From assembly GCA_017997825.1 (NCBI GenBank), contig JAGOEH010000040.1, positions 1-20,761 on the forward strand: a stretch of 20,761 nt of DNA. The letters run 5' to 3'. The translations under genes and the position numbers were made by a program. The stretch comes from Candidatus Delongbacteria bacterium. GTDB taxonomy: Bacteria > JAGOEH01. The notes below the pieces were generated by a model. That model was not told the origin of the DNA, searched no databases, and worked only from the letters and a program-made list of their open reading frames with translations. Numbering within the stretch: position 1 is the first letter of the stretch; each line of letters begins with the position of its first letter. Of this stretch, positions 15,438 through 20,761 are shown piece after piece.

Positions 15438-15489
15438 ACTATTTCCGGCATAATCGGCAGCGTGCCGATGTCTGAAACCCGGTGATGGT
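15438..15489 (+). ncRNA. Candidate structured leader RNA of the hemerythrin mRNA
   Basis: Downstream of the promoter the leader can fold into two stacked helices. Bases 15438-15448 pair with 15479-15489: 11 positions, ten paired including two G-U, one U-U mismatch. Inside, ATCGGCA (15453-15459) pairs perfectly with TGCCGAT (15463-15469) around a GCG loop. The asymmetric internal loop (CATA against GTCTGAAAC) is of the kind seen in ligand-binding RNAs. It matches no riboswitch class I know. No terminator follows; control of translation would be more likely. Confidence 0.35.
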
Positions 15490-15516
15490 TTAATGAGATA
15501 GGATCGAACAATCTGA

Positions 15517-15531
15517 GTGTGGAGGTCACAC
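15517..15531 (+). promoter_or_regulatory. Hairpin holding the hemerythrin Shine-Dalgarno in its loop
   Basis: GTGTG (15517-15521) pairs with CACAC (15527-15531), leaving GAGGT in the loop, two bases before the ATG at 15533. The GGAGGT ribosome site (15521-15526) is therefore mostly single-stranded but held in a small hairpin that ribosomes must open. Confidence 0.4.
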
Positions 15532-15532
15532 C

Positions 15533-16081
15533 ATGAGCTATGTCTGTGACGATCTTCGAAAGGATCATGACCTTATTTTGTCTGCTTTGGAGATCTTGGA
15601 ACGTATCGTTGAATCGATCGATCGAAATGAAGCGGTCGAGATGGGGGATCTGAAAGAATTGGTCGGCTTTTTTCGATTATTTGCCGATAAGTGCCATCAT
15701 GGTAAAGAAGAAGGCTTGTTGTTTTCCAAAATGGAAAAGGCTGGAATCCCGAAGGAAAACGGTCCGCTGGAACAGATGCTGATCGAGCATGCCGAGGCCA
15801 GAAAATATTTACGCCGGATGGAAGAATCGATCGGGATGATCATTCAGGCCGAGCAGTTTGACAAAGCATCGGTTAGTTATATCCGTCTGATGCGGCGTCA
15901 TATCGATAAAGAAAATCAAATTCTGTTTCCTCTGGGCGATCAACGGATTCCAATGGAGAAACAGGAAAAACTGCAGCGTCAATTCAAAGACTTTCAGGAG
16001 AGTGTAATCGGCTCGGAAACCCTTGACCGGTATCATAAGCTTTTAGATCGGCTTAACCCGCATGATAGTCAACACTCATGA
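15533..16081 (+). CDS. Hemerythrin HHE-type di-iron protein
   Basis: This 182-residue protein has a four-helix hemerythrin-like domain across residues 5-135. The expected di-iron ligands appear in order: H12 (K-D-H-D), H55/H56 with E59/E60 (C-H-H-G-K-E-E), H86 (I-E-H), then H123 and E127 (R-H-I-D-K-E-N). This is the HHE pattern of bacterial proteins that bind oxygen or help handle nitrosative and oxidative stress; it lacks the two extra domains of YtfE/RIC-type repair proteins. It is cytoplasmic, with no signal peptide. GGAGGT lies at ideal spacing. It has its own promoter and a structured leader, so it seems to be regulated alone. Regulation by oxygen or NO is plausible from the FNR-like half site but unproven. 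Confidence 0.9.
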   Translation: MSYVCDDLRKDHDLILSALEILERIVESIDRNEAVEMGDLKELVGFFRLFADKCHHGKEEGLLFSKMEKAGIPKENGPLEQMLIEHAEARKYLRRMEESIGMIIQAEQFDKASVSYIRLMRRHIDKENQILFPLGDQRIPMEKQEKLQRQFKDFQESVIGSETLDRYHKLLDRLNPHDSQHS

Positions 16082-16107
16082 TCCAATGGCCGGCTGCGGG
16101 GAATAAT

Positions 16108-16136
16108 TTGGCTGTACAAAATCCTTATTTTATTAT
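16108..16136 (+). promoter_or_regulatory. Candidate promoter for the secreted adenosine deaminase
   Basis: TTGGCT (16108-16113) and TATTAT (16131-16136) are separated by 17 bases. Transcription would start near 16143, about 56 bases before the coding region. The match is fair, not strong. Confidence 0.4.
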
Positions 16137-16198
16137 CAGTCTGTTACCCGGCTACTACAGGAATGATCTGATTTCAGATTTACAATACTAACGATGAG

Positions 16199-17689
16199 AT
16201 GATGATGCTTGACACTCATTGGAATGGATACCCGCGATCGATCCTTTCGTTGAGCTGTCGGTTTATGGTTCTATGGTTAATGATTGTGATGCTCGGCATT
16301 TCATCATTGTCCGCCGACAATCATTCACCTTCCAATGAGTTTATATTTTCGGCCGATTTGAAACTGAGTACCGAAGAAAAACGGGTCGATTCCTGTTTGA
16401 ATGGAATGCGGAAGGAGTTACTGAGCCGCAAAGGTAAAAACTGGACTTTTTTTAACTCTTTTATACGATGTAGGCAGGAGATCCAACAGGAGAAACTTTA
16501 CCAGATTTTTAAAATGATGCCCAAAGGCGGCTTACTTCATATCCATGAATTGGCGATCGGCGATGTCCAATGGATTCTTGATCGGGCTTTTTCAATACCG
16601 GAGTGTTGGATCTACTGGGATGAAGATTCGGATAGCACAGCATTAGGGCAATTGGCTTTTTTCCTTAACCAGCCGATTCCTCCCGGGTGGTTTTCAATTC
16701 GGGAACTGTCTCTTCTCAATCCGGAGCTCAGAAAAGAGCTTTACCGGTTGTATACGATCGGACCGGAAGATGAAGAACAGCCTAATCTTCGAGCCGAATT
16801 AGTAAGGATTGAGCAGCGGATTGAGCGATTCATTTCATATCGCCCAGTATTCATCGATTATTTTCAATCCGGCCTCGAAGCTCTGGCCATGGACGGAATT
16901 CAGCTGGTGGAATTGAGAACGACGCTTGATCCGGTTCTCAATGAAGATGGGAGCTATATACGAGATGAATCTATCGTGAAGCTCTACCAGACTATCGCGG
17001 CCAATGTCAAGCAAAGCTTCCCTCTGTTCGATTTTCGCCTGATTGTCTGTGCCGAACGGAAATCCTCTCTGGAGGAGGTTCGTCGCCAGGTTGAAAAAAG
17101 TAATCATTTGAAATCTCTTTTCCCGGAGATGATCGTCGGCTTTGACCTGATTGGAAATGAAGATCATGAACCGCGGACTATTTTTTTTACCCCGGCCCTG
17201 GAAATGGGCCGGATCCCGTTTTTCCTCCATGGAGGAGAAACCGGGGCCGCCGATAACAATAATGTCCGGGATGCTCTTGTTTTCAATGCCCACCGGATTT
17301 CGCACGCCCTTAACCTTTATTACTTTCCGGGATTGGAAAAACGTCTGATTCAGTATCAAACGTTGCTGGAGCTTTGTCCAGTCAGTAATCTGGCGCTTCA
17401 TTATGTTCGGGATCTTCGCTTCCATCCGGCATCAGGTTATCTCCAACGTGGGGTTCAGGCTACTCTTGGCTCAGATTATCCGGCTTTCTTTCAGTCGCGG
17501 GGGCTGACCGATGATTACTTCGTTGTTTATCTGGCATGGGGACTGGATCTGAGATCCCTGAAAAAACTGATGGAAAATTCCATTACCAACAGTGGATTGC
17601 CCTGGTCCTACAGGAACCATCATCTCCGATTGTTTCGTCAAAACTGGATGGATTTTATCCATTTGATTAATCAACTGTCTTCCAAGTGA
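16199..17689 (+). CDS. Secreted adenosine deaminase of the ADGF/ADA2 type
   Basis: The 496-residue protein starts at one of three consecutive ATGs (16199-16207). Residues ~16-38 form a signal peptide or anchor ending S-L-S-A-D. The mature part is an amidohydrolase-type deaminase with ADGF/ADA2 features: an N-terminal helical extension, then M-P-K-G-G-L-L-H-I-H-E (metal pair H114/H116), H-G-G-E (H344, catalytic E347), N-A-H-R-I-S-H-A (H365, H369), C-P-V-S-N and G-S-D-Y-P (D426). All metal and catalytic positions are present, so it should be active. It would convert adenosine or deoxyadenosine to inosine forms outside the cytoplasm, probably for scavenging. The usual R-I-G-H-A is R-I-S-H-A here. 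Exported ADGF-type enzymes are better known from animals; bacterial ones are less studied. Confidence 0.88.
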   Translation: MMMLDTHWNGYPRSILSLSCRFMVLWLMIVMLGISSLSADNHSPSNEFIFSADLKLSTEEKRVDSCLNGMRKELLSRKGKNWTFFNSFIRCRQEIQQEKLYQIFKMMPKGGLLHIHELAIGDVQWILDRAFSIPECWIYWDEDSDSTALGQLAFFLNQPIPPGWFSIRELSLLNPELRKELYRLYTIGPEDEEQPNLRAELVRIEQRIERFISYRPVFIDYFQSGLEALAMDGIQLVELRTTLDPVLNEDGSYIRDESIVKLYQTIAANVKQSFPLFDFRLIVCAERKSSLEEVRRQVEKSNHLKSLFPEMIVGFDLIGNEDHEPRTIFFTPALEMGRIPFFLHGGETGAADNNNVRDALVFNAHRISHALNLYYFPGLEKRLIQYQTLLELCPVSNLALHYVRDLRFHPASGYLQRGVQATLGSDYPAFFQSRGLTDDYFVVYLAWGLDLRSLKKLMENSITNSGLPWSYRNHHLRLFRQNWMDFIHLINQLSSK

Positions 17690-17798
17690 TTCTATTGTTT
17701 GGCTTATAATAGAAAATCCGTCTGCCCGTTGTAAAGCTGACTAATGGATTTCATGATCCATGAAGCGAGTGAGCTTTTTTTATCAGGAGAGAAATAGA

Positions 17799-18353
17799 AT
17801 GGAATCTGTTTTGCTGTTGGGAGATCCTCGATTGAGGACCGTCTCCCAAAAAATCGAGGATTTCAATCGCAATGAATTACATCGATCGATCAGCCGTCTA
17901 CAAAATACACTCGAGGAATTCCGCCGAATTCATGGCTTCGGCCGGGGAATTGCCGCCCCGCAGTTGGGCATCGATCTTAGGATGATCGCCATTAATCTGG
18001 GATTAGGGTCCCAAATGATCATCAATCCGGTGATTACCCGGAAGGCTGAAACCATGTTCCGATTATGGGATGATTGTATGTCATTCCCGAATTTGCTGGT
18101 CAAAGTGCAACGTTGTACCTCCATCAGCCTTCGCTATCAGGATGAATCGGGGCAGGTGCAGTACTGGAACGAACTGAATCGCGCTGAATCCGAATTGATG
18201 CAGCATGAGATCGATCATCTGGATGGAATTCTGGCGGTCGATCGCGCTATTGATCGGCAAAGTCTGGTCTGCCGATCCGAATATGAACGGAATCGAGACT
18301 ATTTTATCCGCCAGGTGGATCACCAAATGGAACCGGAATTGAATCGTGCCTGA
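17799..18353 (+). CDS. Divergent peptide deformylase
   Basis: ATG 17799 is set by CAGGAG (17784-17789); the in-frame ATG at 17760 lacks a site. The 184-residue protein has the three deformylase motifs: G-R-G-I-A-A-P-Q-L-G (48-57), D-D-C-M-S-F-P (91-97) in place of E-G-C-L-S, and H-E-I-D-H-L-D-G (136-143). Metal ligands C93, H136 and H140 and catalytic E137 are kept, as is the Gln of motif 1. The changed motif 2 and a charged C-terminal tail set it apart from housekeeping Def, which normally sits beside fmt; here it is alone. It may be a second deformylase, with a role in deformylating special substrates or in tolerance to inhibitors such as actinonin. That is inference. Confidence 0.85.
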   Translation: MESVLLLGDPRLRTVSQKIEDFNRNELHRSISRLQNTLEEFRRIHGFGRGIAAPQLGIDLRMIAINLGLGSQMIINPVITRKAETMFRLWDDCMSFPNLLVKVQRCTSISLRYQDESGQVQYWNELNRAESELMQHEIDHLDGILAVDRAIDRQSLVCRSEYERNRDYFIRQVDHQMEPELNRA

Positions 18354-18404
18354 AAGTAGTATGTTGAAGAAAAAAAGGATTGAAAGAATAGGATAGAGAA
18401 TATA

Positions 18405-19130
18405 GTGGAGAACTCCATAAAGGCATATGATCCAAAACGACCTCTCATATCTATTCATATACCGAAATGCGCCGGCTCTTCGTTTTCCGATGTGCTGAAG
18501 CTATGGTTCAAAAAGGGCTATCTATGTCACTACCACAATGGAAAAACCAATACACATCCCCCAAAACATAGATTAGAAGAAGGATTTTTTAGAAAACGAC
18601 AGCGCCAAGGATTATGCATCCATGGCCATTTCGACAATTATATCGGCAATGGTGTGCGCAATTATTATCCGGGCGCGGACCAATTCATTACCGTCATGCG
18701 AGATCCTTTTGACTTGCATGTATCAACTTACTTCTATGTTAAGCGAGAAGCACATTCGAATGGCGTGGGCGCTTACCGATCGGGAAAACTTCATCCAATT
18801 ATTGAAAATCAATGGAATCTCGTTGATTTCCTTGAAAACATCAAAAAAAGCTATCTTCTACGTTTCTTGCCGCCTGAAATTACGCAAGATAATTATGAAA
18901 CAATCCTTGCGAGTCAGTTTCTGTATATCGGTATTTCGGAACAACTTCAAAAATCGGTTGACATACTGGCATCTATTCTTGGATTCCAGACGGTTCGAGT
19001 GCCGGTGAAGAACGTTTCTGAATGGAACGAAACAATACCCGATGGCGCCAGGGAGGTGTTTGAAAAAAACAATCCACTGCAGGTTGCAATTTATAAATAT
19101 GCATATCATCACTGGGGTAATAGTGAATAG
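18405..19130 (+). CDS. Sulfotransferase-family protein, probably horizontally acquired
   Basis: This 241-residue protein has the two PAPS-binding signatures of sulfotransferases. I-H-I-P-K-C-A-G-S-S-F (17-27) is the 5'-phosphosulfate loop of the carbohydrate (HS2ST-like) group. M-R-D-P-F-D-L-H-V-S-T-Y (98-109) is the 3'-phosphate site with its conserved Arg and Ser. It would transfer sulfate from PAPS to a sugar or glycan, perhaps a surface polysaccharide. It begins with GTG and has an AGGA about ten bases upstream. Base use differs from its neighbours: three sampled 60-base lines hold 26, 20 and 20 G/C, against 33 in a line of the adenosine deaminase gene. No PAPS-synthesis or glycan gene is in the window, which fits arrival by transfer as a single gene. 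Confidence 0.85.
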   Translation: MENSIKAYDPKRPLISIHIPKCAGSSFSDVLKLWFKKGYLCHYHNGKTNTHPPKHRLEEGFFRKRQRQGLCIHGHFDNYIGNGVRNYYPGADQFITVMRDPFDLHVSTYFYVKREAHSNGVGAYRSGKLHPIIENQWNLVDFLENIKKSYLLRFLPPEITQDNYETILASQFLYIGISEQLQKSVDILASILGFQTVRVPVKNVSEWNETIPDGAREVFEKNNPLQVAIYKYAYHHWGNSE

Positions 19131-19164
19131 CAACCACAGTATGCCATTAAAACAGTCCCTGGAT

Positions 19165-19178
19165 TGATACCAGTATCA
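19165..19178. promoter_or_regulatory. Palindrome upstream of the beta-lactamase gene
   Basis: TGATAC-CA-GTATCA (19165-19178) has perfect 6-base arms and ends 47 bases before the beta-lactamase ATG. It is a candidate operator. It does not match the BlaI/MecI TACA...TGTA operator, and no blaR/blaI pair is present. Confidence 0.3.
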
Positions 19179-19225
19179 TGCATGTGGCCGGCCAATGGAT
19201 TCAACCATCTTTTAAAGGGAGTTGT

Positions 19226-19960
19226 ATGAGAAGCCGTCTTGTTTTTTTTCTACTAGTCGTGTTACAATCGGGGGGGCTTCTCCTGGCCGAACCCGGAATC
19301 GTCAAAATCAATTCCGATCTTGAAATAATCAGGATTTCGGATCATGCGTTCATTCACCAATCCTGTGCCAGCTTGCCAAAATTCGGCCGATTCTCTTCCA
19401 ATGGCCTGATTCTGGTTGATCATCATCAGGCCTTATTGCTGGATACTCCGGTTACGGATTCTCTGACCCGGGATCTGGTCTCTTGGATTGAGGATTCTTT
19501 GCATGCCCGTCTGACCGGATTCGTTCCCAACCATTGGCATGATGATTGTATGGGTGGATTGGGTTTTTTACAGAGCCATCACGTCAAATCCTATGCCAAC
19601 CAGATGACGATCGAGATTGCTGAATCCCGAAATATTCCGGTTCCGGACAGTGGATTTCAGGATTCTCTCAGGTTGCAGGTGGGAGAGATTTCGGTTTTGT
19701 GTTATTATCCGGGAGCGGCTCATTCCATGGATAATATTGTGGTCTGGATCCCCTCGGAAAAAATCCTGTTTGCCGGATGTATGGTCAAAAGCATCGATTC
19801 CAAGAGCCTTGGAAATACGGTTGATGGCGATCTTCGCGCTTATCCTGAAACGCTTGATAGAGTGGCGGCCAAGTTTCACGATGCGCAGATTGTAATTCCC
19901 GGTCATGGGGCGTGGGGAGGAATGGAATTGATCCGGCATACCCGGAGGTTAATTCCTTGA
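19226..19960 (+). CDS. Subclass B1 metallo-beta-lactamase
   Basis: ATG 19226 follows AAAGGGAG (19214-19221) and begins a clean signal peptide (MRSR, a hydrophobic core, LLLA before EPG), so the in-frame ATG at 19178 is not used. The protein has 244 residues, the usual size. All six zinc ligands of the B1 type are present: H103-x-H105-x-D107 (N-H-W-H-D-D-C-M-G-G), H166 (P-G-A-A-H-S-M-D-N-I-V-V-W), C185 (F-A-G-C-M-V-K-S) and H227 (I-P-G-H-G). K188 and N197, which bind the substrate carboxylate and carbonyl in B1 enzymes, are also kept. It should be a periplasmic zinc hydrolase able to open beta-lactams including carbapenems. Activity and spectrum need measurement. No integron, transposon or regulator adjoins it, so it looks like a resident chromosomal gene. 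Confidence 0.93.
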   Translation: MRSRLVFFLLVVLQSGGLLLAEPGIVKINSDLEIIRISDHAFIHQSCASLPKFGRFSSNGLILVDHHQALLLDTPVTDSLTRDLVSWIEDSLHARLTGFVPNHWHDDCMGGLGFLQSHHVKSYANQMTIEIAESRNIPVPDSGFQDSLRLQVGEISVLCYYPGAAHSMDNIVVWIPSEKILFAGCMVKSIDSKSLGNTVDGDLRAYPETLDRVAAKFHDAQIVIPGHGAWGGMELIRHTRRLIP

Positions 19961-20346
19961 ATGAGGGCGTGGGTCATAGATATCAAAATCGAACCGCTGG
20001 ATTTGCGACAAAATGCTCTCATGGAGCTTCCGCTTTAGGCGGATAAATCGGAATTGCTGGTCAGTAAGTATCTCAACGGATTTATGAGAATGGTATCGAA
20101 TACCGGGACATGATTCGTCTGCGAATGGATCTGTAGCCGGAGTCATCTGTTAAACATTAGTTCATTCAAATGGGATCGGAAAGAGAAGAGCAGGAGAGAT
20201 AATGAATCAGACCGAATGAGTGTAGGTTTTGAAAAAAACAGATTCCATGATTGGATGAGGAAATCTACTGGCTTGATGATCATTGATTGAACGGATGAGC
20301 TGATATGAAGTCATTCATCATCATTTTCACTCTAAGGAGGGCATCT
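19961..20346. other. Gene-free stretch between the beta-lactamase and the last gene
   Basis: No credible gene was found on either strand in these 386 bases. A 65-codon minus-strand frame (19949-20146) overlaps the end of the beta-lactamase gene, has no ribosome site and resembles nothing known. An imperfect inverted repeat with one bulge lies at 20240-20266, and an ATGATCAT palindrome lies near 20276. The last 20 bases hold the ribosome site of the next gene. No terminator with a T-run is visible. Confidence 0.6.
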
Positions 20347-20761
20347 ATGAAAAATCCGGCCGTTGTTTTCCTGTCATGTTTGATTCTGTTGTCTTTTCCG
20401 GGTATCGGTGAGTCCAAAGATCAGGATTTTTTCGATTTTGATCCGGATATCCGGTTGTTTACTACCTATGCCTTTATGAATGCTGCCGGATATGACCACG
20501 ACTGGAATGCATCGATGCATCCGATCCGCGTTGAAGTCCGGGCATGGCTGGACTCGGTTCTGAGTAATGAATACAAAAACAAAATTCATGAGATATTCAC
20601 TACTTGGGGGGGAGGGGACTTTTACGGTTATGGGTTCTATGCCTTATATCTCAAAAATGCTTCCGATTCGGACATGATCTGTTATCCATGTAATTTTCCC
20701 GAATATGAAAAACTAAACGGATATAACTGCATTCTGAAGGAGTTTTATGCTAAAGCCGGAA
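20347..20761 (+). CDS. Secreted protein of unknown function, N-terminal part (runs off the window)
   Basis: ATG 20347 follows a strong AAGGAGG (20334-20340) and opens a frame that stays open for 138 codons to the window end. Residues 1-22 form a signal peptide (KN, a V/F/L/I-rich core, F-P-G-I-G-E-S). The mature part begins with an acidic aromatic run (Q-D-F-F-D-F-D-P-D-I-R-L-F), then T-T-Y-A-F-M-N-A-A-G-Y-D-H-D-W. The 'D-P-x-I-R-L ... N-A-A-G-Y' start is loosely like DUF4932-type proteins, but I am not sure. Later it has G-G-G-D-F-Y-G-Y-G-F-Y-A-L-Y and two cysteines (C-Y-P-C). The missing C-terminus prevents any functional call. Confidence 0.65.
   Translation, partial: MKNPAVVFLSCLILLSFPGIGESKDQDFFDFDPDIRLFTTYAFMNAAGYDHDWNASMHPIRVEVRAWLDSVLSNEYKNKIHEIFTTWGGGDFYGYGFYALYLKNASDSDMICYPCNFPEYEKLNGYNCILKEFYAKAG

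Noticed and set aside
17705-17710. Perfect TATAAT upstream of the peptide deformylase
   Set aside because: No -35 element or extended -10 TGn accompanies it, so it was not listed as a promoter.
19949-20146. Minus-strand 65-codon frame in the gap after the beta-lactamase
   Set aside because: It overlaps the beta-lactamase C-terminus, has no ribosome site and no known similarity.
1-20761. Search for CRISPR arrays, tRNAs, transposases, toxin-antitoxin or phage-defence genes
   Set aside because: No regular repeat-spacer units, cloverleaf-like sequences, transposase motifs or known defence domains were seen.

Overview
The window reads as ordinary bacterial chromosome: about 23 protein genes, all on the + strand, separated by gaps of 0-390 bases. 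No RNA gene, insertion sequence, phage gene, CRISPR array or origin was recognised. The host is most likely Gram-negative. It has a predicted outer-membrane beta-barrel, several exported proteins with Sec signal peptides, a possible lipoprotein, and a periplasmic-type class B1 metallo-beta-lactamase. Ribosome binding sites are mostly good AAGGAG/GGAGG types. The 4Fe-4S reductase, the hemerythrin and an FNR-like half site suggest an anaerobic or microaerobic life. The phylum cannot be fixed from this sequence; YoaP-like, CatA-like and DUF3795 proteins point to gut- or sediment-type anaerobes rather than a model proteobacterium.

Layout. Bases 1-1118: the end of a MarR-type regulator overlapping a DmeF-like divalent metal exporter. 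1372-3898: an orphan outer-membrane barrel, a hotdog thioesterase, a short region of possible gene debris and a small exported protein. 3953-5543: a two-domain methyltransferase-like protein and a small membrane protein. 5743-6534: a YoaP-like acetyltransferase with a CPxS domain. 6711-10704: a closely spaced run of a CatA-like acetyltransferase, a QueG-like 4Fe-4S protein, RmuC and a CaCA-family cation antiporter. 10929-13094: glycerol dehydrogenase, a small methyltransferase and a cysteine-rich DUF3795 protein. 13199-15253: a CrtI-like FAD oxidoreductase and a TetR regulator three bases behind it, with an operator-rich promoter in front. 15533-16081: a hemerythrin-like protein behind a leader that can fold. 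16199-18353: a secreted ADGF/ADA2-type adenosine deaminase and a divergent peptide deformylase. 18405-19130: an AT-rich sulfotransferase that looks imported. 19226-19960: the B1 metallo-beta-lactamase. 20347-end: the start of a secreted protein of unknown function.

How the genes fit together. There is no single pathway. Clear local units are marR-dmeF (metal efflux with its regulator) and FAD oxidoreductase-tetR (probably autoregulated). A loose theme is defence against chemicals and oxidants: metal efflux, CatA-like and YoaP-like acyltransferases, the beta-lactamase, a second-type deformylase, and the hemerythrin. This theme is inference from gene content.

The most interesting signals are the hemerythrin leader (an 11-position helix, a 7-bp hairpin and a hairpin holding the Shine-Dalgarno in its loop), the operator-rich promoter at 13076-13167, and a complete set of B1 beta-lactamase zinc ligands in what looks like a non-mobile chromosomal setting.
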